The position numbers were made by a program, and so were the translations under genes. Positions 7,657-16,605 of a DNA stretch of 64,000 bases are shown in pieces (the first letter of the stretch is position 1; each line of letters opens with the position of its first letter). The notes beneath the pieces were generated by a model. The model made no database searches and had not been told where the DNA came from. It worked only from the letters and a program-made list of their open reading frames with translations. The DNA is from Brevibacillus antibioticus. Its GTDB lineage: Bacteria > Bacillota > Bacilli > Brevibacillales > Brevibacillaceae. The DNA is taken from contig NZ_SZNK01000001.1 of NCBI RefSeq assembly GCF_005217615.1, positions 1,011,501-1,075,500 of the forward strand, in the 5' to 3' direction.

Positions 7657-8721
7657 CTATCTCGCCTCCAGAAGTAAGAGCTCGGAGCTAAATCCAGGTC
7701 CAAGCGCAGCGACCAATCCACGATCTCCTGACTCCCAGGCCTTCTCCATGCTTTTTTCCAAGACGAACAGAACCGTAGGGGAAGACATGTTTCCAAAATT
7801 GGTTAGGACATCTTCAGAAAAACGTGTGGCTTCTGTGCCAATGCCCAAAGACCGCTGGTAAGCCGTTAAAACCTTGGCGCCACCTGGATGGAAAATGAAA
7901 TGACGTAGATGGTCAATAGACATCCCATGCGGTGACAAAAAGCTCTCAACGTTTTCTCGCATCGAAGAACGAATGAGAGTAGGGATGTCGCGAGAGAAAA
8001 TGACTTTTAACCCCGGATCGGTCAATTCCCATCCCATGACATCTACGGTGTCCGGCCATGTTGTCGTTCGCGCATCACAAAATTGAACCTTTGGCGTGTC
8101 CGAAGAGGACAAGACTTGATCTCCTTCTATTAATACGGCTGCAGCTCCATCTCCAAAGAGGCACGTTGCAACCAAATTGCTTTTGGACAAATCTTGTCGG
8201 ATGAAGGTCAAACCGCACAGCTCTACGCTTACAAGCAATACTCGTCGGGTGGGATAAGCCTGGGTGTACTCACATGCACGCGACAATCCCATCGCTCCAC
8301 CGGCACAGCCAAGACCCCACAACGGGACACGGGTTGCTTGCGAACGGAGTCCTAAACGGTGGAGCAAGCGGGAATCAAGGCTTGGGGTAGCAATGCCAGT
8401 GCTTGATACGAAGATCAGACAATCGATGGATGACGGCTCGACTCCGGCTTTCGTCAAACATTTTCGCGCTGCTTCCTCTGCCAAGGCTTCCGCATGCTCG
8501 ATATACAATTGATTTTTCTCTGCAAACGGCCGATCCTCCAAAAACCAATCCATTGGCATACTAAAATGTCGCTTCTGAATGTGACTGTGTGCAAACACGT
8601 GTAACAAACGGTCTAAATCGGGAAAAGCATCTTGAAAAAATAAGCGTGCCAGCTTCATGGAATCCTCTTGTGTAATCTCGTGGGAAGGTACTGCTGTAGC
8701 CACTGCTTCTATACGGGGCAT
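7657..8721 (-). CDS. bpsA: Type III polyketide synthase (chalcone/stilbene synthase family)
   Basis: Condenses a long-chain acyl-CoA starter with malonyl-CoA to give alkylpyrones or related aromatic lipids. The Cys-His-Asn triad is visible: Cys in LWGLGCAGGA (residue about 139), His in FIFHPGGAKV (about 276), Asn in LTNFGNMSSP (about 308). ATG at 8721 follows GGGAGTG with good spacing; a TTG seven codons upstream overlaps that site. The 354-residue length is standard for bacterial enzymes. It forms a two-gene operon with the methyltransferase downstream, matching the bpsA-bpsB arrangement of B. subtilis. Confidence 0.93.
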   Translation of the reverse strand: MPRIEAVATAVPSHEITQEDSMKLARLFFQDAFPDLDRLLHVFAHSHIQKRHFSMPMDWFLEDRPFAEKNQLYIEHAEALAEEAARKCLTKAGVEPSSIDCLIFVSSTGIATPSLDSRLLHRLGLRSQATRVPLWGLGCAGGAMGLSRACEYTQAYPTRRVLLVSVELCGLTFIRQDLSKSNLVATCLFGDGAAAVLIEGDQVLSSSDTPKVQFCDARTTTWPDTVDVMGWELTDPGLKVIFSRDIPTLIRSSMRENVESFLSPHGMSIDHLRHFIFHPGGAKVLTAYQRSLGIGTEATRFSEDVLTNFGNMSSPTVLFVLEKSMEKAWESGDRGLVAALGPGFSSELLLLEAR

Positions 8722-9007
8722 ACATTCATTCACTCCCGTCAATTTTTAGTAGCCATTAGCTTCCCCTTTCCAATTGGTTCCAATTCATGCTGTGCCATGT
8801 ACGTAGACCACAGGCTGATTGTCAGAGTTTTTCTGTGATTCACTTGAATAAATAAGTGGCAGTTTCGTGGCTTTGCTTGAACTTACAAAAAAAGATAGGT
8901 AAAATATTCCTGATTATATGAAAAAAGACCTATAATAATTTTCGGGAGATAGGTCTAATGTATGAATAAGAAGAAGGTTACATCGGATAGATCGGGGGTA
9001 GTGTACT

Positions 9008-9652
9008 TTGGGTTCACGCTGGATTAGCTTGGGGGTGTCCTGTGTGATCATCTCGGTTTGGCTGATCGGATACGGATTGCCGACGGATGAGAGTGTGATT
9101 GTCTTTCTTTTACTAGTGGCTGTTATTCAGACACTTGCTGCCTATCAAATAGGGAAATATATAGATCAGTTGCGGCAGATGGCTTATCACGATTCACTTA
9201 CAGGCGTTCTCGTCAATCGCAGGTTTCTGGACAAGTTGGTCGAAGAAGTAGAGTTGGCAAAAAGCAATCATCAATCTGTTACTTTATTGTTTATTGATTT
9301 GGACAATTTCAAAATATTTAATGATTCATTTGGTCATTTGGAAGGTGACCGACTCCTTTGCCAATTTGCTAGGCTCTTGCAAGCAAGTGTACGGAAACAA
9401 GACACGGTTGGAAGATGGGGTGGGGAAGAATTCGTCGTTTTGTTATCGCATACAGACACAAGAAAAGGACTGGCCATCGGGGAACGAATTCAAAATCAAG
9501 TGCGAGACACTCTTTCAGGTGTCACAGTTAGTATCGGAGTAGCCTCGTATCCACACCATGCTGCAACTGCGGAAGAGTTAGCAAAAAAAGCAGATATGCT
9601 GATGTATGAAGCGAAAAAAAGAAAAGATTGCATGATGGTGGCTTTCGAATGA
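9008..9652 (+). CDS. Membrane-anchored diguanylate cyclase (GGDEF)
   Basis: Makes cyclic di-GMP from two GTP. Two N-terminal membrane helices (about residues 5-25 and 29-48) are followed by a short linker and a GGDEF domain from about residue 58. The signature DSLTGVLVNRRF opens the domain, FIDLDNFKIFND carries the metal-binding Asp, and the active loop is GGEEF (about residues 137-141). The RxxD inhibitory site (RKQD) sits exactly five residues before it, so product feedback inhibition is likely. The start is TTG at 9008, eight bases after GGGGGT; a stop codon just upstream in the same frame excludes a longer form. A 21-codon reading frame with a good ribosome site overlaps the start. Confidence 0.88.
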   Translation: MGSRWISLGVSCVIISVWLIGYGLPTDESVIVFLLLVAVIQTLAAYQIGKYIDQLRQMAYHDSLTGVLVNRRFLDKLVEEVELAKSNHQSVTLLFIDLDNFKIFNDSFGHLEGDRLLCQFARLLQASVRKQDTVGRWGGEEFVVLLSHTDTRKGLAIGERIQNQVRDTLSGVTVSIGVASYPHHAATAEELAKKADMLMYEAKKRKDCMMVAFE

Positions 9653-9674
9653 AAAGCTAAATATTGGCAAGGCG

Positions 9675-9713
9675 AACACCCGTCATCTCTCTTGACACGG
9701 GTGTTTTTTTTTA
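9675..9713 (+). terminator. Intrinsic terminator after the diguanylate cyclase
   Basis: AACACCCGTC(n)GACACGGGTGTT with one mismatch, followed by a long T-run. Confidence 0.9.
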
Positions 9714-9784
9714 TTGTAAAGAGCATTTACAAAAACTTAATAATTCCTTAAAGAAAAATATACACATTTGACCTTGATTTTAAA

Positions 9785-9813
9785 TTTACGGAAACAATAA
9801 CATTCGATATAAT
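9785..9813 (+). promoter_or_regulatory. Sigma-A-type promoter of the phosphate transport pair
   Basis: TTTACG at 9785-9790, a 17-base spacer and a perfect TATAAT at 9808-9813. The start point would lie near 9820, some 35 bases before the ATG of the PhoU-like gene. No repeated PhoP-box pattern is evident upstream. Confidence 0.6.
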
Positions 9814-9854
9814 CTGTAGGGTGTCATCTAATCAAAGGAGTGAAGAAGTCCCGT

Positions 9855-10472
9855 ATGTTGAAATCAAACAAGTATATCTTCTTTGATCTGTTCGAACAGC
9901 AGATTGCCACTGTGCACAAAGGAACTCATCTTTTCTATGAAATGATAGGAAACTATCAAGATCTAGAAACAAAGGTTAAGGCAATCAAGGCTGTCGAGAA
10001 AGAAGGAGACGTAATCGTTCGTCGCATCATGAACGAGTTGAACTCTACTTTTATCACTCCGCTTGAGCGTGAAGACATTCACCAACTCGCTCATACGATG
10101 GACTCGATGATCGACTACATTGACGGTGTCGCTGATCGTATGTATCTGTACCAAGTGACTCAACCAGATCCACGTGTATTGGCACAAGCCAATATTTTGG
10201 TGAAATGTTCGGCTAAGCTGATCGAGCTGATCCGCACACTGCGCAAGCTGGATCATAAAGTCGTTACACAAATTGCTGGGGAAATCAAAGATTTGGAGCA
10301 TGAATCTGACTCCAACTACCGCAAAATGGTATCTGATTTGTTGAATTCACCTGATACCAACCCAATGGAAGCGATCAAACTCAAAGAGATTTACGATAAG
10401 CTCGAAGACTGTGCTGACTTCGCTGAGGACGTTTCCAACCTGGTAGAAGGGATCGTGTTAAAGAATGCCTGA
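9855..10472 (+). CDS. PhoU-like DUF47 protein, PiT transporter partner
   Basis: Helical PhoU/TIGR00153-type protein of 205 residues that accompanies PiT phosphate permeases and is thought to modulate their activity. The pattern EKEGDVIVRRIMNEL with ITPLEREDIHQLA is the family signature, and a second EHESDSNYRKMVSDLL half-repeat follows, with acidic residues that bind metal clusters in PhoU relatives. ATG at 9855 is preferred because the GTG at 9840 overlaps the AAAGGAG ribosome site. The stop overlaps the next gene by eight bases, indicating translational coupling with pit. Confidence 0.9.
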   Translation: MLKSNKYIFFDLFEQQIATVHKGTHLFYEMIGNYQDLETKVKAIKAVEKEGDVIVRRIMNELNSTFITPLEREDIHQLAHTMDSMIDYIDGVADRMYLYQVTQPDPRVLAQANILVKCSAKLIELIRTLRKLDHKVVTQIAGEIKDLEHESDSNYRKMVSDLLNSPDTNPMEAIKLKEIYDKLEDCADFAEDVSNLVEGIVLKNA

Positions 10473-11484
10473 TCTTTCGCCAGAGGTGATTATTCTCGTA
10501 CTCGTCGTCATCATGGCGCTAGCTTTTGACTTTATCAATGGTTTTCACGATACGGCGAACGCGATTGCAACTTCTGTTTCAACGCGAGCATTAAGTCCGA
10601 GAACCGCGATTATTATTGCATCCTTGTGTAACCTAATTGGTGCACTCTCGTATACGGGAGTAGCGAAGACAATTGGGGGAAGCATTACCGATCCATTCAA
10701 GCTGGAAAATGGATTGGTCGTCGTTTTGGCCGCGTTGACATCTGCGATTTTGTGGAACCTAATCACCTGGTGGTTCGGAATTCCTAGCTCGTCCTCGCAC
10801 GCGATTATCGGCGGCGTTGCAGGTGCCGCTTTTGGTGCCGCAGGAAGTGGTGCCATTAACTGGTCAGGCTTCATTAGTATTATCCAAGCGTTGATCGTAT
10901 CACCGCTTGTTGCCTTTGCTGTTGGTTTTGTCGTGATCAAGCTTGTGTCTTGGTTTGTTCGTAACTCAGCGTATCACAAAACCAATAAAGGTTTCCGTTC
11001 GATGCAAGTATTGTCAGCATCTTGGCAGGCTTTCAGCCATGGAGCCAACGATGCACAAAAAACAATGGGCGTAATCACCCTTGCTCTGATTTCTGGAGGA
11101 TTCTTGGTACAAGAACCGGGCGAATTCGTTATTCCACTGTGGGTAAAACTTTCAGCTGCTCTTGCAATGGCTTTAGGTACAGCCTTTGGTGGATGGCGGA
11201 TCATCAAGACCTTGGGTGGTAAGATTATGAAAATCAAGCCAATTTCCGGTTTCTCAGCAGACCTGTCTTCTGCCTTGATTATCACAATCTTTACAGCTTT
11301 GAAACTGCCAGTGAGCACAACGCATGTGATCACATCCGCCATCTTGGGGGTTGGGGCATCGCAAAAGCTGAACGCAGTAAAATGGGGCTTGGCTGGCCGG
11401 ATTTTGGTCACGTGGGTCATTACCCTTCCGATTACCGGACTATTGGCTGCTGCATGCTACGTCGTCTATGACGTATTCCTGTAG
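10465..11484 (+). CDS. pit: Low-affinity inorganic phosphate transporter (PiT family)
   Basis: Integral membrane phosphate (metal-phosphate) symporter of 339 residues. The two inverted PiT signatures are present: GFHDTANAIATSVSTRALSP near the N-terminus and SHGANDAQKTMGVI in the second half, each carrying the conserved Asp/Asn pair. About ten hydrophobic segments are predicted. It overlaps the PhoU-like gene by eight bases, so the pair is one operon. Confidence 0.95.
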   Translation: MPDLSPEVIILVLVVIMALAFDFINGFHDTANAIATSVSTRALSPRTAIIIASLCNLIGALSYTGVAKTIGGSITDPFKLENGLVVVLAALTSAILWNLITWWFGIPSSSSHAIIGGVAGAAFGAAGSGAINWSGFISIIQALIVSPLVAFAVGFVVIKLVSWFVRNSAYHKTNKGFRSMQVLSASWQAFSHGANDAQKTMGVITLALISGGFLVQEPGEFVIPLWVKLSAALAMALGTAFGGWRIIKTLGGKIMKIKPISGFSADLSSALIITIFTALKLPVSTTHVITSAILGVGASQKLNAVKWGLAGRILVTWVITLPITGLLAAACYVVYDVFL

Positions 11485-11512
11485 AGCTACATCTTTATCC
11501 AACAGACAACAG

Positions 11513-11552
11513 ACACCTTTTCGTGTAGAGTACGCGGGAAGGTGTTCTTTTT
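11513..11552 (+). terminator. Intrinsic terminator after pit
   Basis: ACACCTT(n)AAGGTGT with an inner CGTG/CGCG extension, followed by TTCTTTTT. Confidence 0.82.
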
Positions 11553-11554
11553 CA

Positions 11555-11797
11555 TTAACTTGAGCCTGTTAAACGCTCCCATAAGCCGGGCTTGGGTTTA
11601 ATTTGCACGAGGCGGACGGCAGAGAATGGGACATAGTCAAGCGAGCCATCCCGTTCTTCAATTAATATGCCATTGGAACTGTAATCATACAATTTGCCTT
11701 CTACATATGCGGATAATCCTTGGCCGATCCTATCAGGAGCAAAATGAATACGTACGTAGCGATCGAGATACTCTTCCAAAAGTCCATCATCCATCAT
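11555..11797 (-). CDS. Small unrecognised protein (80 aa), possible SH3/LSM-like fold
   Basis: No family recognised with certainty. The sequence alternates hydrophobic residues (YVRIHF, AYVEGKLYDYSSNGILIEE, YVPFSAVRLVQI) as in small beta-barrel folds such as SH3 or LSM domains; this is inference from pattern only. The ribosome site AAAGGAGGGG ahead of ATG at 11797 is very strong, supporting a genuine, well-translated gene. It is upstream of no gene on its own strand and converges on pit. Confidence 0.68.
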   Translation of the reverse strand: MMDDGLLEEYLDRYVRIHFAPDRIGQGLSAYVEGKLYDYSSNGILIEERDGSLDYVPFSAVRLVQIKPKPGLWERLTGSS

Positions 11798-11919
11798 AAT
11801 CCCCTCCTTTTCTCATTCTTTCTCCTAGTTATTTCCTGCATTACGACAATTCAGACAAGGCAAAGAAAAAACCACCCAGTCGGACTGACCTGAGTGGCAA
11901 TGGATATGGCATGTTGACG

Positions 11920-12717
11920 TTATTCGATCGAGTTTTGGGAATGCCCGGCCTGCTTGCTTTTGCGTGCAAACACGAGCATCAAGATGACACCGGCTGCAAT
12001 TAAGCACAGACTGACTAATTGAGCGACACGTAGAGTATCGGCTATCAACAAACTGTCTGTACGCATCCCCTCGATGAAGAAGCGTCCAATCGAATACAGG
12101 ATCATGTAGCTGAACAAAACCTGTCCATCGAATTTTTTGAATCGGTACAGCATGAGCATGAGAATGGCGAAAACGACAAGGTTCCATAGCGATTCATACA
12201 AGAATGTAGGATGGTAATATTGTCCACCGATAAACATTTGCTCGCGGATGAACGCAGGGAACTTTTCCATGAACTCGGCAGAGACAACATCACCATGTGC
12301 TTCCTGGTTGATAAAGTTTCCCCAACGACCGATGGCTTGACCCAAAATAACACTCGGCATAAAAATGTCAGCCAAACGAAGGAACGGCAGATTGTGTTTT
12401 CGAATATACCAGGCTCCTGCCAGAACACCACCGATTAAACCACCGTGAATAGCCAAGCCGCCTTGCCAAACTGCGAAGATGTCCAGTGGGTTGTCTTTGT
12501 ACTGCTGCCATTCAAACGTAACATAATACAATCTTGCACAAACGATGGCTGCTGGAATGATCAGAACCACCATGTTCAAGACGTGATCGGGATCAATGCC
12601 AGAACGTTTGGAATTGTAGCGGGCGAGATAAGTACCCAAGAAAAACGCCAGCCCCATTATAATGCCATACCAGTGAATCTTTAAGGGGCCGATTGCAATT
12701 GCGATCGGATCAATCAT
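11920..12717 (-). CDS. lgt: Prolipoprotein diacylglyceryl transferase
   Basis: Membrane enzyme that transfers diacylglycerol from phosphatidylglycerol to the lipobox Cys of prolipoproteins. Signature motifs include HWYGIIMGLAF near the N-terminus, WQGGLAIHGGLIGG with the essential His, and GRWGNFINQEAHG with the catalytic Arg/Asn region. ATG at 12717 (MIDPIAIAIG) follows AAGGAGGCACATTC; a much longer in-frame extension upstream is not supported. The length of 265 residues is typical. Substrates in this window include the M15B carboxypeptidase and the GerC-type lipoprotein. Confidence 0.96.
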   Translation of the reverse strand: MIDPIAIAIGPLKIHWYGIIMGLAFFLGTYLARYNSKRSGIDPDHVLNMVVLIIPAAIVCARLYYVTFEWQQYKDNPLDIFAVWQGGLAIHGGLIGGVLAGAWYIRKHNLPFLRLADIFMPSVILGQAIGRWGNFINQEAHGDVVSAEFMEKFPAFIREQMFIGGQYYHPTFLYESLWNLVVFAILMLMLYRFKKFDGQVLFSYMILYSIGRFFIEGMRTDSLLIADTLRVAQLVSLCLIAAGVILMLVFARKSKQAGHSQNSIE

Positions 12718-12790
12718 GAATGTGCCTCCTTGCCTCAAAACATCTGTGCCAAGTATAGCACAAATCGGCGGCTGGATTCCAACTAATGGC

Positions 12791-13804
12791 TTACTGGGAC
12801 TGCAAAAAGCCGAGGATGGCATCAAGGGAGGCCCGTTTTGTCGGAGCAGATACGGATGAGAATAAATCCCCGAATGTTTCCAGACGTTTGGGAACCGTAT
12901 AAACGGTAAAGTCTGTGGGATGACAATGGGGAACCTCTTCCCACAGGAGTGGTGTTGATACGGTTGCCTGTTCTTTAGCACGGGTTGAATAAGGGGCTGG
13001 CAATGTTTTCCCCCGCCAGTGTTGCAAATAGTCAATGTACAGCTTATCGCCCCGATTCTTCACGAAGCGCTCGATGGTTAAAAGTGAGGGATGCTTGCTG
13101 ACTAAATAGGATGCGATGAAATGTCCGACTTGGCGCGTCTGTTCAAACGAATAGCAAAGTTCGATCGGAACATAGACTTGCAAGCCGCTGGAACCAGATG
13201 TCTTGACCCAGGAAGGCAGCTGTAATTCATCGAGCAGCTGCTTCAATAAGAGGCAAGACTCTATCACAACAGCAAAATCATCTGTGGAAGGATCGAGGTC
13301 AAACACGAGCTCTGTCGGGGTCTCATCCTTGGCGAGGTGGAAGGATACGTGCCACTCCAATGCTGCTTGATTCGCCATCCACACGAGTGTAGCCCGGTCA
13401 TTGCACAGTACGTAACGTACATTTTCCCACGTATGCGTTTGTATCCAGTCGGGTGCATAGTCAGGGGCGTTCTTTTGATAGAAGTGCTTGTCGCCGATTC
13501 CGTGCGGGTAGCGAATGACGGTTAAGAGCCGATCCTTGCTATACCGGAGCAGTGGGGCTGCAACAATCAGCAAATAACGCAAGTAATCTAGCTTGGTTAC
13601 CTTGGCGTCTGGCCATAGAGGCTTGTCAGGGTTTGTAATGGGCAATGTGTGATTGTCGATCGTCAGCTCGTACTCTTTTGTTGCAGGGCGCAATGATGTT
13701 TTCACCTTCTTTTGAAACGGTATAGGTGTTCCTACTATCTCCCATCCACGATTCTCTATGTAATGGGAATACCTCTTTGCATATATTTCCTGCGAATCAA
13801 CCAT
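12791..13804 (-). CDS. LigD-type primase/polymerase domain protein (stand-alone)
   Basis: Archaeo-eukaryotic-primase-type polymerase that in bacterial non-homologous end joining fills gaps at double-strand breaks with ribonucleotides. Motifs: PDKPLWPDAKVTKLDYLRYL, KDRLLTVIRYPHG, VFDLDPS (the two metal-binding Asp), KTSGSSGLQVYVPI and VRLETFGD-like C-terminus; all match LigD polymerase modules. In B. subtilis this module is fused behind a ligase in LigD; here it is a separate 337-residue protein with about 60 extra N-terminal residues. ATG at 13804 lies only 33 bases from the divergent GerA-family start and has a weak GGAAAG site, so the exact start is uncertain. Ligase (18226-19167) and Ku (23337-24296) are nearby on the same strand. 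Confidence 0.88.
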   Translation of the reverse strand: MVDSQEIYAKRYSHYIENRGWEIVGTPIPFQKKVKTSLRPATKEYELTIDNHTLPITNPDKPLWPDAKVTKLDYLRYLLIVAAPLLRYSKDRLLTVIRYPHGIGDKHFYQKNAPDYAPDWIQTHTWENVRYVLCNDRATLVWMANQAALEWHVSFHLAKDETPTELVFDLDPSTDDFAVVIESCLLLKQLLDELQLPSWVKTSGSSGLQVYVPIELCYSFEQTRQVGHFIASYLVSKHPSLLTIERFVKNRGDKLYIDYLQHWRGKTLPAPYSTRAKEQATVSTPLLWEEVPHCHPTDFTVYTVPKRLETFGDLFSSVSAPTKRASLDAILGFLQSQ

Positions 13805-13837
13805 AATACGGGTAGCTTTCCAGTGGTTGGTGATGAA

Positions 13838-15442
13838 ATGAAATTCAAAAAGAAAGATAAAATGAAGGAACTGATTGAGACAATGAATGCCTGCAGCTTG
13901 ATTGAGCTGGAGGGTATACCGATTTCGCCTCAATTGGGAGAGAACATTGATCTGTTGAAAAAAATGTTCGCTGATTGCTCCGATTTTGTCATACGAGAAT
14001 TCCGCCTAAAAAACAGTGTCGGTGCGATTGCTGTCTTCGTAGATGGGCTGATTGATACCAAAGAGGTCAATTCTGCACTAAAATCGTTAATGGTGCTTGA
14101 AGACGGCGATGAAGATATAAAAGTGATAGAAGAGTCACTTTTGCCTGTTTCCCAGATGGGAAGAGTAGACGATTATAAAAAGCTACTACAGGCTGTACTT
14201 TCAGGGGATACAGGTATTCTTGTAGAGGGAAATACAGAAGCGCTTACGCTCGGCATACGTGGAGCAGAAAAACGCTCCGTTAACGAACCAGAAGGGGAAG
14301 CGGTCGTTCGGGGGCCGCGTGAGGGTTTTATAGAAAATATTCGCACGAACACGTCGATGCTGCGGCGCAAATTGCGAACACCTCGATTGAAAATGAAGTC
14401 CTTGGTAGTTGGACGTGAGACAAACACCAATCTGGTGGTTGCCTTTCTGGATGGGATAGCTGATCCAGAGATCGTACGGGAGGTCACTACTCGAATCAGT
14501 AAGATCAATTTAGATGCTGTGCTGGAAAGCGGATATATCGAAGAGATGATCCAGGATAACACATACTCGCCTTTCCCTCAGGTTATGTATTCTGAGCGTC
14601 CAGACACGGTTGCTGGGGCATTGCTGGAGGGGCGTGTCGCGATATTTGTGGATGGGACACCGATGGTTTTAATCGTGCCTGTTACGTTTTGGATGATGAT
14701 GCAGGCCAGCGAGGATTATTACGAGCGATTTCAAATGGCTACCCTTGTTCGACTGCTGCGTTATGTTTTTCTCATCGTTTCGCTCATTACCCCTGCTTTA
14801 TATGTGGCTATTACGACCTATCACCAACAGATGCTACCAACCACGCTCCTTTTAAGTATTGCGGCTGCGCGCGAGTCTATTCCTTTTCCGGCTATTGTGG
14901 AGGCTTTTATCATGGAAATTTCTTTTGAAGCCTTGCGAGAAGCGGGGATTCGTCTCCCGAAAACAGTCGGGCAAGCCGTCAGTATTTTAGGCGCGCTGGT
15001 CGTTGGTCAGGCAGCCGTGCAGGCAGGGATTGTTTCTGCTCCTATGGTTATCGTCGTATCGCTCACGGGGATTGCCTCGTTTACCATCCCGCATTTTAAT
15101 GCATCGATTTCACTCAGAATGCTGCGCTTTCCGATCATGATTGCCGCTTCGATCCTCGGTATCTATGGAATGCTGGTAGTGTTATTGCTAATCCTCGGGC
15201 ATATGGCCAACCTGCGTTCTTTTGGAGTCCCTTATTTATCGCCGCTAGGACCGCTGTCGATCGGCGATCTCAAAGACGTACTAATAAGAGCCCCATGGTC
15301 GATGATGGAAAAACGCCCGAGCTTTTTGGGAGTTCAAAATGCAAGGCGTATGAATGATGGTTTGGCTAATTCTATTCAGCAAAGGGGAGGGCAATCAGGG
15401 GTGACAGGCAACCGTCATCCAAACGAGGAGGGACAATCGTGA
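13838..15442 (+). CDS. Spore germination protein, GerA family (A subunit)
   Basis: A subunit of a nutrient germinant receptor in the spore inner membrane; A, B and C subunits together detect nutrients and trigger germination. A hydrophilic N-terminal half (about 280 residues) contains the family marker FPQVMYSERPDTVAGALLEGRVAIFVDGTP, then five or six membrane segments with SIPFPAIVEAFIMEISFE, which is diagnostic of the family. ATG at 13838 has only a modest GGTGATG site; ATG at 13862 is an alternative. The stop overlaps the GTG of the C-subunit gene. Order A-C-small-B. Confidence 0.9.
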   Translation: MKFKKKDKMKELIETMNACSLIELEGIPISPQLGENIDLLKKMFADCSDFVIREFRLKNSVGAIAVFVDGLIDTKEVNSALKSLMVLEDGDEDIKVIEESLLPVSQMGRVDDYKKLLQAVLSGDTGILVEGNTEALTLGIRGAEKRSVNEPEGEAVVRGPREGFIENIRTNTSMLRRKLRTPRLKMKSLVVGRETNTNLVVAFLDGIADPEIVREVTTRISKINLDAVLESGYIEEMIQDNTYSPFPQVMYSERPDTVAGALLEGRVAIFVDGTPMVLIVPVTFWMMMQASEDYYERFQMATLVRLLRYVFLIVSLITPALYVAITTYHQQMLPTTLLLSIAAARESIPFPAIVEAFIMEISFEALREAGIRLPKTVGQAVSILGALVVGQAAVQAGIVSAPMVIVVSLTGIASFTIPHFNASISLRMLRFPIMIAASILGIYGMLVVLLLILGHMANLRSFGVPYLSPLGPLSIGDLKDVLIRAPWSMMEKRPSFLGVQNARRMNDGLANSIQQRGGQSGVTGNRHPNEEGQS

Positions 15443-16605
15443 AGACTGTTACCCGCATGTTGGTTGTGTCGGTCTGTATGTTCCTAGTATCTGGTTGTTG
15501 GGATCGGCGTGAAGTAAATGATATGGCTATCGTCATTGCGATGGCGATGGATAAGGAACCAGACGGCAAGTATCGGTTATCTATTCAAGTCCCCCTAGTC
15601 AGCAGCCTAGGCGCCCAATCCGGAGGTGGTGGGGGGACGAGTGGCGATAAGAGTTATTACGTTGATTCCGCAGTGGGCAGGACAATTCGGGAAGCGAATG
15701 GATTGATCCAAGCAAGAATGTCTCGTGAAATTTACTACTCCCATCACCGGATGATCGTCATAGGCGAAGAACTGGCGAAGGATGGAGTGTCGGATGTGCT
15801 GGATATTGTGGCGCGCTTTCCGGAAAACAGATTGACAGCTTACATTGTCATGACAAAAGGCAAAGGAATCGAATTACTAACTGCACAGCCGCAATTTGAA
15901 CGTTTTTCAGGAGAAGCGATGCGTGAGTTGGTCAAGATGGGTGGGATTTCGGTAACGTTGAAGGATGTGGCCCAGATGCTCAGTACACCAGGGCTTGATG
16001 CCATTTTACCCGTTCTGGCAGCAGTGGATTCTCATCCGAAAGGAAAGTCAAAAGAAATAGAGGCGATAGGGGTAGGTTTATTTCGACACGACAAGCTCGT
16101 AACCATCTCGAAGCCCAAAGAATTGCTCGGCTTGCGATTGTTCCAACGTGATTTTACCCCGTTTTCTGTTGTGCTCCCCCTTACCAAGCACGAACGGCTT
16201 ACGATAACTCTTTCGAAGGGAAGGGCGAATATCAAGCCCGTGATAAGGAAGGGTCACATCCATTTCAAAATTGAACTAAACGCTTCTGCCGTTGTGGTGG
16301 AGAATTTATCAAACCTCGATCTCGAGGAAGAGAAAAATATTAGAATGCTGCAAGCGAAGCTCGTCAAGCAAATCAATGACGGCGTGACCCATATGATGCA
16401 CACGATCCAAAAGAAACAATCAGACTTCATTGGGTTAGGAATCGCATTGTCAAGGAATTATCCGCGAGAGTGGCAAGACCGATATCGGAACAAATGGAAT
16501 GAGGAACTTCCGAAAATCACATATGAAATCCGAACCAAAGTGAACGTGGTCAATTTCGGACAGACAACGAAGAATATAACCAAAGGTGAAGATGATCATG
16601 AATAG
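15439..16605 (+). CDS. Spore germination lipoprotein, Ger(x)C family (C subunit)
   Basis: Lipoprotein subunit of the germinant receptor, attached to the outer face of the spore inner membrane. The signal ends in FLVSGCWDRREVNDMAIV; lipobox Cys followed by WDRREV is diagnostic of GerC proteins. GTG at 15439 follows GAGGAGGGA and overlaps the A-subunit stop, so translation is coupled. The 388 residues span the usual three-domain GerC length. Lipidation would need the Lgt encoded at 11920-12717. Confidence 0.92.
   Translation: MKTVTRMLVVSVCMFLVSGCWDRREVNDMAIVIAMAMDKEPDGKYRLSIQVPLVSSLGAQSGGGGGTSGDKSYYVDSAVGRTIREANGLIQARMSREIYYSHHRMIVIGEELAKDGVSDVLDIVARFPENRLTAYIVMTKGKGIELLTAQPQFERFSGEAMRELVKMGGISVTLKDVAQMLSTPGLDAILPVLAAVDSHPKGKSKEIEAIGVGLFRHDKLVTISKPKELLGLRLFQRDFTPFSVVLPLTKHERLTITLSKGRANIKPVIRKGHIHFKIELNASAVVVENLSNLDLEEEKNIRMLQAKLVKQINDGVTHMMHTIQKKQSDFIGLGIALSRNYPREWQDRYRNKWNEELPKITYEIRTKVNVVNFGQTTKNITKGEDDHE

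Noticed and set aside
12718..13035. Long upstream extension of lgt overlapping the polymerase gene
   Set aside because: It overlaps the coding sequence of the LigD-type polymerase on the same strand in another frame; the ATG at 12717 has an excellent ribosome site and family-typical N-terminus.
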